From positions 172,490 to 236,489 of the forward strand of contig NZ_JACEFJ010000009.1 in assembly GCF_015354735.1 (NCBI RefSeq): 64,000 nucleotides of DNA, read 5' to 3'. The notes beneath the pieces are model-generated. The model was not told the origin of the DNA. It did not search any database and was given only the letters and a program-made list of their open reading frames with translations. The position numbers and the translations under genes were made by a program. Each line of letters opens with the position of its first letter. The stretch's first letter is position 1. The DNA comes from Pararhodonellum marinum. GTDB lineage: Bacteria > Bacteroidota > Bacteroidia > Cytophagales > Cyclobacteriaceae. Below are positions 35,459-45,401 of the stretch, one piece after another.

Positions 35459-36217
35459 TTAGATATATCCTGCTGTCAAGTAAATCAGGATTCCCATCCA
35501 TTCCTTAACCAATTTGTGCCACAAAGACAAGGCATTTGGATTAGGGTATAATAGTGAGGGAAGATCAAATTTAGTGTCATGGGCATAATAATCCACCGGA
35601 AAAGTATCGGTTTTCAAACCGACTTTGTCAAAGCAGGCTTTGGCTCTTTTCATGTGAAATGCAGAGGTGATCAAGAGAAAAGTTTGATCTAGGTCAAACT
35701 TTTCTTTTTTTAAAAAATCTTTGGAAAAGGAAGCATTTTCTCTTGTATTCACCGCCTCATTTTCTATCAAAATATTTTCAATAGGTACTCCCGCCATGAC
35801 CATAAAATCAGCCAACAGTTGGGCTTCGGTCTGCTCATTGGTTGGGTTGAATCCCTGCCCACCTGTAATGAGGATTTTTTTTATTTTACCAAGCTTATAC
35901 AATTGAAGGGCATGGGTAGCCCGGTCCGCCCCTTTGTTAAAAAAGGTCCTGTCTGGGCTGGTTTTATTTAGGTTGGTCACTCCTGTGAGAACGATTCCGA
36001 TTTCATAATCCGGAAGGTCATCAAAGTCCACAAAATCCGGTTCCCAGATTCTCATGCTTTCATTGGCGATAAACGGATTGGAAAAAAACAGCAGGAGAAT
36101 AATTCCCAACCAAAGAACCTTCCTGTTTTTCCATATCACACCTACCAAAGTCAAAAGGATGGCAATGGTAAATGGCATAACTAGAAAACCCAAAAGCTGG
36201 GAGAGATAAAAGAACAT
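35459..36217 (-). CDS. YdcF/ElyC-like DUF218 membrane protein
   Basis: A 252-residue protein with two N-terminal membrane helices (residues about 5-25 and 30-50) and a C-terminal DUF218 domain facing the periplasm. The domain shows IGIVLTGVTN, ATHALQLYKLGKIKKILITGG, AVNTRENASFS and LLITSAFHMKRAKACF. Relatives include ElyC and SanA, linked to envelope biogenesis in enterobacteria. Length matches the ElyC group. It is a single gene in its own minus-strand unit. Confidence 0.88.
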   Translation of the reverse strand: MFFYLSQLLGFLVMPFTIAILLTLVGVIWKNRKVLWLGIILLLFFSNPFIANESMRIWEPDFVDFDDLPDYEIGIVLTGVTNLNKTSPDRTFFNKGADRATHALQLYKLGKIKKILITGGQGFNPTNEQTEAQLLADFMVMAGVPIENILIENEAVNTRENASFSKDFLKKEKFDLDQTFLLITSAFHMKRAKACFDKVGLKTDTFPVDYYAHDTKFDLPSLLYPNPNALSLWHKLVKEWMGILIYLTAGYI

Positions 36218-36401
36218 GTTTTTTTACCGAAAGATAATCAAGAATTGTAAAATTCCAGAAATTAGCGGTCCAAAAATGGCTTTGATTTTTTTGATCTCCT
36301 GAGGGAAATGGTTTTAGAAGTTTAGGTAAAAAAACAGCCAATTTTATATTATTCTGAAGGTTATTTTCTGATCATTTTTCTTTTGCTATTGGCCAATTCC
36401 T

Positions 36402-36409
36402 TATTTTTG
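36402..36409 (+). promoter_or_regulatory. Promoter of the FAD/Fe-S dehydrogenase gene
   Basis: TATTTTTG matches TAnnTTTG, with a TTTG at 36382-36385 as -33 element 16 bases upstream. The ATG lies only 5 bases after the box, so the transcript would be leaderless or nearly so. Confidence 0.5.
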
Positions 36410-36413
36410 AGCT

Positions 36414-39362
36414 ATGACATCAGATTACCCAAACTTGTCCCCCATGTTGGAGGATTTGGCCACCCGTTTGGAAGGTGAGCTTAAGTATGATACCCTTACC
36501 AAAACCCTTTACGCCACCGATGCATCTGTCTACAGAGAAATCCCTTTGGCAGTTGCTTTTCCCAAATCCGAAGCAGACATTCAAAAGCTGATCCAATTTG
36601 CCAAGGCCCATAAAACTTCATTGATCCCTCGAACTGCAGGTACCTCCCTTGCAGGGCAATGTGTAGGCAACGGGATTGTAGTGGACGTTTCCAAACATTT
36701 CACTGAAATATTGGAATTCAATGCCGTAGAAAAATGGGTAAGGGTGCAGCCGGGGGTGGTCAGGGATGAGCTCAACCGCTTTTTGAAACCACACGGGCTA
36801 TTTTTCAGCCCCATCACCTCTACCGCCAACAGGGCCATGATCGGTGGTATGGTGGGTAACAATTCTTCAGGTACCACTTCCATCGTCTATGGGACCACCC
36901 GGGACAAAGTAATGGAGCTAAAGACGATGCTGAGTGATGGAAGTCAGGCGGTTTTCGGTCCGATTTCCATAACTGAGTTTGAGAAAAAATGTGTCATGGA
37001 TGGCTTGGAAGGATCCCTCTACAGGCAGGTCAGGGAAACCCTATCCCAGCCCGGTATTCAAAAAAATATAAGAGACCATTTCCCAAAAAAATCCATTCAC
37101 CGAAGGAATACCGGATATGCTGTAGATGCACTTTTGGACTCGAATCTATTTACCGAAGGTGGAGAGGCCTTCAACTTTTGCCAACTGCTGGCAGGTTCGG
37201 AAGGTACGCTGGCATTTACGACAGAGGTAAAAATCAAGCTCGATCCATTGCCTGAGCCTGTCGAAATAGTGGTGGCAGCACATTTTACCAGTATAAACCA
37301 GAGCATGAAAGCGGCCCAAGTGGCCATGAAACATCCTGCCACTGCGGTGGAACTGATGGATAAAATCATCTTGGATTGTACTAAGGAAAGCTTGGAATAC
37401 GGTAAAAATCGGTATTTCGTAGAAGGAGACCCTATGGCTTTGCTGATGATCGAATTTACAGGCAAGACAGAAGAGGAGGCAAGGGCCAAAGGGGAAAAAC
37501 TCATCGAAGACCTTCAAGCGGCAGATTTAGGCTATGCCTATCCGGTTATCGGTCCAGATCTGACCAAGTCTGCCTGGGCCCTCAGAAGCGCAGGTTTAGG
37601 TTTGCTGGCCAACATACCGGGGGACAGGAAAGCGGTGGCCTGCATTGAAGATACAGCCGTTGACATTGATGATTTGGCAGATTACATTGAGGAATTTGAC
37701 CAAATGATGGTTGCCTATGGGCAGGAACCTGTCCACTATGCCCATGCGGGTGCGGGAGAAATTCACCTCAGACCCATACTGGACCTCAAAAAGAAAGCTG
37801 ATCAAGAGGAGTTCTACAATATTTCACTTGATGTAGCCAAACTGGTCAAAAAATACCGTGGGTCTTTGAGCGGGGAACATGGGGACGGTCGAGTTAGGGC
37901 TCCTTTTATCCCATTGATGGTTGGGGAGGAAAATTATCAGCTTTTTAGAAGGATTAAATACACCTGGGATCCGGACAATATTTTTAATCCCGGGAAGATA
38001 GTGGATACCGCTCCAATGAATACTTCGCTTCGCTATACCCCTGACATGGTTACTCCCGAGCAGCATACGCTGATGGATTTCAGCCATGTTGGAGGATTTC
38101 TCCGTTTGGCTGAAAAATGCAATGGCTCCGGGGATTGTAGGAAGTTGCCGGGTTCTGGTGGAACCATGTGCCCCAGCTATCAGGCGACAAGAAATGAAAA
38201 GGAAACAACAAGAGGCAGGGCCAATACCCTCAGAGAATTTTTGACCTTGGACAAACAGTCCAATCCCTTTGACCATCCTGAAATCAAAGAAGCGCTTGAC
38301 CTTTGTCTTTCCTGTAAAGGCTGCACTTCCGAATGCCCATCCAATGTGGACATGGCTTCCATGAAAGCGGAATTCCTTTACCAATATCAAAAAACCCATG
38401 GTATCCCTTTGCGTTCAAAAGCTTTTGCCCATATCAATGAATTGAATGGTTTGGCTTCTATTATGCCCGGATTAGCTAATTTTTCCCTATCAAATGGCCT
38501 AACAGGCGGCCTGATGAAATCGGTTTTGGGCGTTGCCCCAAAAAGAAACCTACCTCAGGTCAGTAAATTAAGTTTAAGGAAATGGTACAAAAGGAATTAT
38601 GCTTCCCTACCGGGTAAATCCCCCGCAATCAAGTCTTTTTATTTATTTATCGATGAATTCACCAATCACAACGATACCCATATCGGCATCCCTGCGATCA
38701 AATTGCTCAAAAAGTTGGGCTATGACATCAAAGTAATCGCTCATGAAGAAAGCGGACGGTCAGCCCTTTCAAAAGGCTTGCTGGAAAAAGCTAGAAAGCA
38801 TGCCGAAGCCAATGTGGTTGCTTTCCAGGATCTGGTGGATGGGGATGTTCCTTTGGTGGGCATAGAGCCATCTGCGATATTGAGCTTCAGGGATGAATAT
38901 CCTAGATTAGTCAGAAAGGAATTTGTAGAAGGAGCCAAAAAATTGAAGTTTCATACCCTCCTGATCGATGAGTTTATCGGTAGAGAAATTGCATCCGGCA
39001 ACATTTCAGCAAATAGTTTTACCAATGCCAAACGGACCATCAAACTGCATGGCCATTGTCATCAAAAAGCACTTTCTTCACTCAGCTGGACCAAGAAGCT
39101 ACTGGAACTTCCCAGAAATTATCAGGTGGAGGTCATTCCATCCGGCTGTTGTGGTATGGCCGGTTCATTCGGTTATGAAGCTGAACATTATGCCCTGAGT
39201 ATGCAAATTGGTGAGATGGTCTTGTTTCCGGCGGTAAGGGATTCAGATGCGGCCACACAGATAGCAGCACCAGGCACTTCCTGTCGCCATCAAATCGCCG
39301 ACGGTACCGGAAAAAAAGCCAAGCACCCAGTCGAGATTCTCTTTGAAGCCCTCAACCTTTGA
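36414..39362 (+). CDS. FAD-linked and Fe-S oxidoreductase (D-lactate/glycolate dehydrogenase-like fusion)
   Basis: A 982-residue fusion. An FAD-binding domain of the vanillyl-alcohol-oxidase fold at about 44-190 shows PRTAGTSLAGQCVGNG, then MIGGMVGNNSSGT. An FAD-oxidase C domain follows, with LSGEHGDGRVRAPF near residue 490. Next comes a two-cluster ferredoxin-like segment at about 565-650, including CLSCKGCTSECPSNVDM. Last are CCG-type cysteine domains: LHGHCHQKAL and IPSGCCGMAGSFGYE. The enzyme oxidises a 2-hydroxy acid (D-lactate, glycolate or D-2-hydroxyglutarate) and passes electrons through Fe-S centres to the membrane quinones; the exact substrate is not decidable. It is monocistronic, with a terminator overlapping its stop codon. 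Confidence 0.9.
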   Translation: MTSDYPNLSPMLEDLATRLEGELKYDTLTKTLYATDASVYREIPLAVAFPKSEADIQKLIQFAKAHKTSLIPRTAGTSLAGQCVGNGIVVDVSKHFTEILEFNAVEKWVRVQPGVVRDELNRFLKPHGLFFSPITSTANRAMIGGMVGNNSSGTTSIVYGTTRDKVMELKTMLSDGSQAVFGPISITEFEKKCVMDGLEGSLYRQVRETLSQPGIQKNIRDHFPKKSIHRRNTGYAVDALLDSNLFTEGGEAFNFCQLLAGSEGTLAFTTEVKIKLDPLPEPVEIVVAAHFTSINQSMKAAQVAMKHPATAVELMDKIILDCTKESLEYGKNRYFVEGDPMALLMIEFTGKTEEEARAKGEKLIEDLQAADLGYAYPVIGPDLTKSAWALRSAGLGLLANIPGDRKAVACIEDTAVDIDDLADYIEEFDQMMVAYGQEPVHYAHAGAGEIHLRPILDLKKKADQEEFYNISLDVAKLVKKYRGSLSGEHGDGRVRAPFIPLMVGEENYQLFRRIKYTWDPDNIFNPGKIVDTAPMNTSLRYTPDMVTPEQHTLMDFSHVGGFLRLAEKCNGSGDCRKLPGSGGTMCPSYQATRNEKETTRGRANTLREFLTLDKQSNPFDHPEIKEALDLCLSCKGCTSECPSNVDMASMKAEFLYQYQKTHGIPLRSKAFAHINELNGLASIMPGLANFSLSNGLTGGLMKSVLGVAPKRNLPQVSKLSLRKWYKRNYASLPGKSPAIKSFYLFIDEFTNHNDTHIGIPAIKLLKKLGYDIKVIAHEESGRSALSKGLLEKARKHAEANVVAFQDLVDGDVPLVGIEPSAILSFRDEYPRLVRKEFVEGAKKLKFHTLLIDEFIGREIASGNISANSFTNAKRTIKLHGHCHQKALSSLSWTKKLLELPRNYQVEVIPSGCCGMAGSFGYEAEHYALSMQIGEMVLFPAVRDSDAATQIAAPGTSCRHQIADGTGKKAKHPVEILFEALNL

Positions 39363-39386
39363 GGTCTTCGGGACCTCGAAGGTTTT
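39354..39386 (+). terminator. Terminator overlapping the dehydrogenase stop codon
   Basis: A 13-pair stem, AACCTT-T-GAGGTC with GACCTC-G-AAGGTT (one T-G wobble), around a TTCGG loop, followed by TTTTC. The TGA at 39360-39362 lies inside the stem. Confidence 0.75.
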
Positions 39387-39389
39387 CTA

Positions 39390-39582
39390 CCTACTGTGGT
39401 TGAGCAGCTGAATAACCTGACTTTTGAGTTTTTTTTGCCACGAATGCATGAATGGGCACTAATTTTTATGGGTTAACTTTTTTGGGCTCCCGGACCGTCA
39501 AGATAGCCGGATAACTTAATAACCAGATCCCTTAGTGCCTTAGAGACTTTGTGGCATTTAATCTTCGACCTCATTTGAAACT
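39390..39582. repeat. Intergenic mosaic of repeat-like elements
   Basis: Directly after the terminator come TTTGCCACGAATGCATG with GAATGGGCACTAATTTTT (39434-39465) and CTTAGTGCCTTAGAGAC plus TTTGTGGCA (around 39532-39556). Both resemble short intergenic repeats I have seen in Bacteroidota genomes. There is no gene here. The reading as repeats rests on general familiarity, not on copies found elsewhere in this window. Confidence 0.4.
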
Positions 39583-41247
39583 TCAGAGGTCAACCTCTCC
39601 TTTGGCCACTTTTCTAGCCAGGATCAAGGCATTGTAAACATTCGCGATTTTCCCGCTTCTGGAAATTTCCGACAAAGTGCGGTTTTCTCCTCCCATCTCA
39701 TTCCCGACAGTTACTTTTATGGAGGTGTGCAAACCCGATTCCATGATGATTTTTTTGACTTGAGCTGCAGTAAGTTCAGGGTAATAAGACCTGATCAATG
39801 CGGCCAATCCTGATACTGCAGGAGCAGCCATGGACGTGCCGCTTTGGAGTTCATATTCGTTTTCGGGCATGGTGGAGTAAATTTGAGATCCAGGGGCAAA
39901 TATATCCACGTTTTTGGCACCGAAATTCGAAAAAGGGGCAAGGAGATTTGGACCGTATTGCTCAGTGATGGCACCCACTGTGAGGACATTGTCTACAAAT
40001 TCTTCTCCATTGTTATATTGATGGTCGTTGGGGTAATTTGCATTTTCAGGTAAGTCCAAGTCCATACCTTCATTGCCTGCGGAAAGAACTACCAGTACAT
40101 CTTTGGAAGCCGCGTATTGTAAGGCTTCATATACCCACTCGGCATTGGGAGAAAATCCCTTTCCAAAACTGGCATTGATGATTTTGGCTCCATTGTCCAC
40201 AGCATATCGAATCCCCAAGGCGATGTCCTTGTCATATTCATCCCCATTGGGAACGGCCCTGACACTCATGATGGCTACATTGTTGGCCACCCCTTTGATT
40301 CCAAGTTTATTTTTGCGGTCGGCTGCAATGATGCCGGCCACATGGGTTCCATGGCTTTCATCCGGTACCAAAATTTGAGGGTTTCCATTGCCATAGCCTC
40401 GGTCCTCAAAATCATAAGGATCATCACCCACGACTTCTCTGCCATCAAATTCCAGATTGAGGTGATAGTTGACTTTTTCGTCAAAATAAGTCAGGCTTTG
40501 GGAAAAAATGTCTTTGAGTTCCTCTATGCTTTCTGCAAAACCCAACATCTGCATCAAAAACCCTACATGTTGTTGGATGGCAGGGTCATCCGATTGAAGG
40601 TTATCCAGGTCATCTTCGTCATAGACTTCTTTACCAAGAACCTTCTGTATCGCCTGATCTGCCTGATCGACCATATTGATCAATTGTTGTGATTGCTGTT
40701 TTCCTTGCGTGGCTTCTGCATATTCTGTTTCAAACTTTGCTTTGGCTTGACTACGAAGGGCAGCATCACCTAATTTTAAATTCAAAATCCGGGTCATTTC
40801 CAATTGCTCATTGTATGCATCTCCAAGGAAATTGTATCCATGGACATCATCCACATAGCCATTGTTGTCATTATCTTGTCCATTTCCTGCAATTTCTCCA
40901 GGATTGGTCCATAAAACCCCTTTCAAGTCCTCATGGGTAAGGTCAATACCGGCATCTAATACGGCGACGATGACGGGATCACCTTTCTTTTTGCGGATGA
41001 TCTCGCTATAAGCCCTGTTGATACTCATGCCCGGAATAGTATCCTTGATCAAATCCAGGTGCCACCAATTTTGGGCTTCTTGTGTGCTCAACTCAGCATT
41101 TTTGGAAGGCAAGTTGTTGGGGATGCTTAAGGGTTCAGATACAGGCTTAAGGGCGCTGCAGGCAGAAACACCCAAGATAAAAATTAATGCGAAGGCTCTG
41201 ATTACAGACTTTCGTGAAGATGAAATTTGAATTGGAAGGGAATACAT
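39583..41247 (-). CDS. Subtilisin-like (S8) serine protease, lipoprotein
   Basis: A 554-residue lipid-anchored serine protease. From the ATG at 41247 the signal peptide ends in lipobox GVSAC. Catalytic residues are Asp98 in VAVLDAGID, His299 in DESHGTHVAGII and Ser472 in SGTSMAAPAVSG, with the oxyanion Asn in LSAGNEGMD. Between Asp and His there are about 200 residues instead of a few tens in standard subtilases. This insertion is mostly helical (ARSQAKAKFETEYAEATQ-like and QQLINMVDQADQAIQKVL) and may be an exosite or regulatory lid. It is a lone minus-strand gene. I chose this start over an in-frame ATG 18 codons earlier because of the signal peptide. Confidence 0.9.
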   Translation of the reverse strand: MYSLPIQISSSRKSVIRAFALIFILGVSACSALKPVSEPLSIPNNLPSKNAELSTQEAQNWWHLDLIKDTIPGMSINRAYSEIIRKKKGDPVIVAVLDAGIDLTHEDLKGVLWTNPGEIAGNGQDNDNNGYVDDVHGYNFLGDAYNEQLEMTRILNLKLGDAALRSQAKAKFETEYAEATQGKQQSQQLINMVDQADQAIQKVLGKEVYDEDDLDNLQSDDPAIQQHVGFLMQMLGFAESIEELKDIFSQSLTYFDEKVNYHLNLEFDGREVVGDDPYDFEDRGYGNGNPQILVPDESHGTHVAGIIAADRKNKLGIKGVANNVAIMSVRAVPNGDEYDKDIALGIRYAVDNGAKIINASFGKGFSPNAEWVYEALQYAASKDVLVVLSAGNEGMDLDLPENANYPNDHQYNNGEEFVDNVLTVGAITEQYGPNLLAPFSNFGAKNVDIFAPGSQIYSTMPENEYELQSGTSMAAPAVSGLAALIRSYYPELTAAQVKKIIMESGLHTSIKVTVGNEMGGENRTLSEISRSGKIANVYNALILARKVAKGEVDL

Positions 41248-41479
41248 AGATATAAATTCGTTGGGATAGAAAAATCGGCCTTTCAAAAATAGCTTTTCCA
41301 TTTTGTAAAACTAAATATTCACGCTTGTTTTATTTGAAAGGAATCCGGTAGCTGAATCTAATTTTGTACCAAAGTACTTTTTGGTTTTCTTTTTTAAGTG
41401 AAATTATCCTGCCAACTACTGTCAATTCCTTTATAATCCCGTTGAAATCACATTGATTTGTCTAAATTGATTTTTGAAC

Positions 41480-44400
41480 ATGAAAAACAGACCTTTTATC
41501 ATTTACAAATCCTCTGCAGGATCGGGTAAGACATACACCTTGACCACAGAGTACCTCAAGCTGGCATTGATATCCCCGGAAAGTTTCAGATCTATTTTGG
41601 CGGTGACATTTACCAATAAAGCCACTCAGGAGATGAAGGAGCGGATACTAAAGGAATTAAAGCGCCTAAAAACAGAGGTCAGACCCAATGAAAAAATGGA
41701 TACTGAAATCCTCAAGGCTTTGGATATCAGTGAGGAGCAACTGAAAGTCCGTGCTGCCCATTCCCTTACTGCCATTCTTCATGATTATGGCCGGTTTTCA
41801 GTCAGTACCATAGATAGTTTTTTTCAGAAAGTGGTCAGGGCTTTTGCCCGTGAAATGGACCTCAATGCCAAGTTTGAGGTGGAAATGGATCAGGATGATG
41901 TGTTGGACAGAGTGGTAGACAGAGTGGTCGGCAATGTGATGGAGGATAAATTTCTGCATAAATGGCTGGTGGATTATGCAGCCGAGGAGATCCAAAACGG
42001 TAGGTCTTGGGACATCCGAAGAAACATTAAAATGCTTGGCAGTCAAATTTTTCAGGAAAATTTTAAAAAATATGGGTTGGAAATCAAGGAGTTTTTGAAG
42101 GAGAAAGAAAATCTCAATCAGCTTCAATCCTACCTCAGGGATAAGAAAAAAGAGCTTGTGTCCATCACTTTGCAACTGAAAGAGGAAGCCAACCGAATCC
42201 GGGAAGCCAATGGATTGCAATGGACGGATTTTTCAGGAGGATCCAGGTCTTTTGCGCTTAAATTCGATAAACTGGGGAATCAAAAACAACCTGTTGCAGA
42301 GTTGAGTCCAACACAGGTCAATTTACCCTATTCTGAAGTAGGCTGGTTTTCCAAAAGCTGCAAGCAAATTGATGCCATTGCATCTGCCTATCATCAGGGC
42401 CTGGGTAATATTCTTGGTCAATTTGAACCCTTGCTCTTCAAATGGAACACCCTCGAAGCGATGTCTAAAAATATCTTTGTTTATGGGATATTCAGGAATT
42501 TATTGGAGGAACTCATTCAGGTCAAGGATGAGGAAAATATGTTGCTTATCTCGGATGCCAATGAATTTCTCAAAGAGATCACCCGGGAAAATGATGCACC
42601 ATTCATCTATGAAAAAGTGGGAAACCAATATAAAAATTACCTAATTGATGAATTTCAGGATACCTCAGGCTTTCAGTGGGCAAGTTTCAAGCCTTTATTG
42701 GAAAATTCGCTTTCCCAAGGCCATACCAACCTCCTTGTAGGCGATGTCAAGCAATCCATTTACCGTTGGCGGGGAGGGGAGATGAAATTGCTTTTGGAGC
42801 AGGTGGAAAGCGAAATAGGCAACGAGTATATTGACAAAAGAAATCTGGACACCAATTATAGGAGTTTGCCGAATATCATCGCTTTCAACAATGCTCTATT
42901 CAAGAAGTTGCCCCAATCCTTCGAAAATGTAGTGAAACAATCTTGTCAGGTAGAAGATGCAAGTATCATTTCAAAAGCCTATCAGGATGTATTTCAACAT
43001 GTTTCTCCCTATAAAGCGAATGCTGATTACAAAGGCAAAGTCAGGTTTGATTTTATCGATGTGAAGGAAAGTGAGGAAGAAGAAGGCAAGTTTGATGAAC
43101 AGGTCATAAATAGATTGCCCCACATGGTGATGGAATTGCAGGACAAAGGCTATGGTTTGAAAGACATTGCTTTTTTGGTGAGACGAAAATCGGAGGGGGA
43201 GGCCATAGCAGATGCTTTGATGGCGTTTAGCTCAGAAAATCCTGATTTGGAATACCGCTTTGATGTACTATCCGATGAATCCATGTACCTTCAAAAATCC
43301 GCCTCGGTCAAAGCACTAGTTGCGGGGCTTAAATACCTGAATGATCCTGAAGACAAGGTGCAGTTCAAGACCATGTGGTATTATCGGTCTGTGTTGCGGA
43401 ATGAACCTATAGGTCATGAGCTATTTGCCTTGGATCAATCCCCTGTCCATTTGATTGAAAAAATTAAAGCCTTTCAGGAAAAAGAAAAAGCGTTGTTGCA
43501 ATTGCCTTTGATGGAAGCTTTGGAGGAATTGATAAACCAACTTGATCTGCAGGAATCAGGTATGGAAAAGGCTTATTTGTCCGGTTTCAAAGAGGCGGTT
43601 TTTGAATTTACGGCGAACAACCGGGCTGACCTGCCTGGTTTTTTGACCTGGTGGGAGGAAAATCAAACCAAACGTACGGTCAAAATCCCCGAAGGGCACG
43701 ATGCCATGCGGATCCTTACCATCCATAAATCCAAAGGTTTGCAGTTCAAGGCAGTTCTGATGCCCTTTCTGAAATGGACCATTTTTGACACCAATAAAAG
43801 CAATGTAATCTGGTCCCCTTTTGAGGATAGGGAAAAAGGGCTGAATGTCATCATTCCTTTGAACTTAAATTCAAGGCTTTCCAAGTCGGATTTTAAGGAT
43901 ACTTATGGAGAAGAGGCCATCTTGGCTTATTTGGACAGTTTGAACATGATTTATGTGGCCTTTACTAGAGCTGAAGAGGTGATTTGGGGCCTTTCCCCCT
44001 TCAAACAGGAATTCAAAAAGGAGACCTCTTTGAACTATTTGGAAATTCACCTGCAACAGTTACTCAGTACTTCCATGGATGCACCTGGAGAACTCTCCCT
44101 TTCAGAATATTATGATACAGAATCGAAAACATTCGACTTTGGGGATTGGCCAAAAGTAGGGAAAATGCCAGTAGCAGCTTATGAAACTCCACCACTTCGC
44201 TGGACCTATCAGAACTGGACCGAGTTGCTTGAGGTCAAACAATATGCTGTTGACTTTTCCAAAGAAGGATTGGATCAGAGGCAAAAGCGGGATTTTGGTT
44301 TGTTGGTGCATGAGCTCTTGGAAAAATCCCGAACCCAAACTGATATCAGCATGAATTTAGATGCTTTTTATTTTGAAGGAAGATTGGATGAAGCGGAGAA

Positions 44401-44707
44401 AATTGAAGTGAGCAAGCAATTGGACCAACTGTTTGCCAACCCGGTCTTTGCAGCGTGGTTTGAAGGGGAGGGGCAGCTGATGGCCGAGCAGGGCATTCTA
44501 CTACCCGATGGCTCCCAAAAGCGGCCGGACAGAATCATTCTCAAAGACCATGAAGCAATTGTTGTAGATTTCAAGACCGGGGCTGCATTCAAAGGGCACC
44601 AATTACAGGTCAGGGAATATATGGACTTGGTGGCATCCTTGAGTCAAAAGAATACGAAAGGTTATTTGTGCTATTTGGAAGATGGGAGAGTTGTAGAGGT
44701 GGTATAA
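41480..44707 (+). CDS. addA: AddA/RecB-like UvrD helicase-nuclease
   Basis: A 1075-residue superfamily 1 helicase with a C-terminal nuclease, as in AddA, which repairs double-strand breaks by unwinding and trimming DNA ends. Motif I is SSAGSGKTYTL near the N-terminus, motif Ia FTNKATQEMK, motif II LIDEFQDTSGFQW, motif III LVGDVKQSIYRWRGGEM, motif IV NYRSLPNI, motif V ILTIHKSKGLQF and motif VI YVAFTRAEE. The nuclease end shows HELLEK, then PDRIIL and VVDFKTG of the PD-(D/E)XK fold. The ATG at 41480 is preferred to a TTG two codons earlier. Its AddB-like partner follows after a broken ATPase gene. Confidence 0.9.
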   Translation: MKNRPFIIYKSSAGSGKTYTLTTEYLKLALISPESFRSILAVTFTNKATQEMKERILKELKRLKTEVRPNEKMDTEILKALDISEEQLKVRAAHSLTAILHDYGRFSVSTIDSFFQKVVRAFAREMDLNAKFEVEMDQDDVLDRVVDRVVGNVMEDKFLHKWLVDYAAEEIQNGRSWDIRRNIKMLGSQIFQENFKKYGLEIKEFLKEKENLNQLQSYLRDKKKELVSITLQLKEEANRIREANGLQWTDFSGGSRSFALKFDKLGNQKQPVAELSPTQVNLPYSEVGWFSKSCKQIDAIASAYHQGLGNILGQFEPLLFKWNTLEAMSKNIFVYGIFRNLLEELIQVKDEENMLLISDANEFLKEITRENDAPFIYEKVGNQYKNYLIDEFQDTSGFQWASFKPLLENSLSQGHTNLLVGDVKQSIYRWRGGEMKLLLEQVESEIGNEYIDKRNLDTNYRSLPNIIAFNNALFKKLPQSFENVVKQSCQVEDASIISKAYQDVFQHVSPYKANADYKGKVRFDFIDVKESEEEEGKFDEQVINRLPHMVMELQDKGYGLKDIAFLVRRKSEGEAIADALMAFSSENPDLEYRFDVLSDESMYLQKSASVKALVAGLKYLNDPEDKVQFKTMWYYRSVLRNEPIGHELFALDQSPVHLIEKIKAFQEKEKALLQLPLMEALEELINQLDLQESGMEKAYLSGFKEAVFEFTANNRADLPGFLTWWEENQTKRTVKIPEGHDAMRILTIHKSKGLQFKAVLMPFLKWTIFDTNKSNVIWSPFEDREKGLNVIIPLNLNSRLSKSDFKDTYGEEAILAYLDSLNMIYVAFTRAEEVIWGLSPFKQEFKKETSLNYLEIHLQQLLSTSMDAPGELSLSEYYDTESKTFDFGDWPKVGKMPVAAYETPPLRWTYQNWTELLEVKQYAVDFSKEGLDQRQKRDFGLLVHELLEKSRTQTDISMNLDAFYFEGRLDEAEKIEVSKQLDQLFANPVFAAWFEGEGQLMAEQGILLPDGSQKRPDRIILKDHEAIVVDFKTGAAFKGHQLQVREYMDLVASLSQKNTKGYLCYLEDGRVVEVV

Positions 44708-44747
44708 GCTTTTCAGTACTGTTGTTTATAATAGGCAAATAGTAAAA

Positions 44748-45401
44748 ATGCTGTTTATAAAAAACAATATGGATCGATTAATAGAGATTTCAAAAAGAAA
44801 AGTCAAAGACCAAAAAGCGACCTTCAATCGGTTTCTTGTTGATGAAATAGACTGGAACTTGAAATTAATCCTGATTCTGGGGCCAAGGGGAACTGGTAAA
44901 ACCACCTTATTGACTGTTCGGAATATGCACAAGCTATTGTATATCATCAGCCAATCTGTACCTTTTATTCCGAATATCAGCAAGTTATCTGAGAAATTGG
45001 GAGCCTCCAGCAATCAGATTCTAAAAATTTTGGATTTGTTGGAAAAAGCCGAGGTATTAAATTTATTGAAACAGGATAACAAAGGGGTTAGTTTTTTACA
45101 AAAACCTGAAAAAATATATCTAAATAATCCGAATTTAAGTTTTGCTATGTCAAGCGGGCTTCCTGACAAAGGTAATTTGAGAGAAACATTTTTCTTTTCC
45201 CAAACTAAAGTCAAACATGAAGTCACCTTTCCCAAATACGGGGATTTTTTGTTGGATGATCAATATTTATTTGAAATTGGAGGTGCCGGAAAAACAGCGC
45301 AACAAATCAAAGGCATTCCTTCATCATATATAGCAGCAGATGATATCAAATCCGGTCAAAGTTCAAAAATCCCTCTTTGGCTTTTTGGTTTTCTGTATTA
45401 A
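44748..45401 (+). pseudogene. ATPase/DUF4143 gene with the middle of its AAA domain deleted
   Basis: The 217 codons begin like a bacterial AAA_14/DUF4143 ATPase (MDRLIEISKRKVKDQKATF, from the ATG at 44769) and reach the P-loop GPRGTGKTTLL. The sequence then passes directly to NMHKLLYIISQSVPFIPN, a segment that in full-length relatives lies roughly 170 residues later in the DUF4143 region. The frame is kept, but Walker B, sensor 1 and the arginine finger are missing, so ATPase function must be lost. The junction is near 44907-44915. Full-length relatives are about 380-400 residues. It sits between addA (41 bases after) and addB. The family length is from memory, the missing motifs are seen directly. 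Confidence 0.8.
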
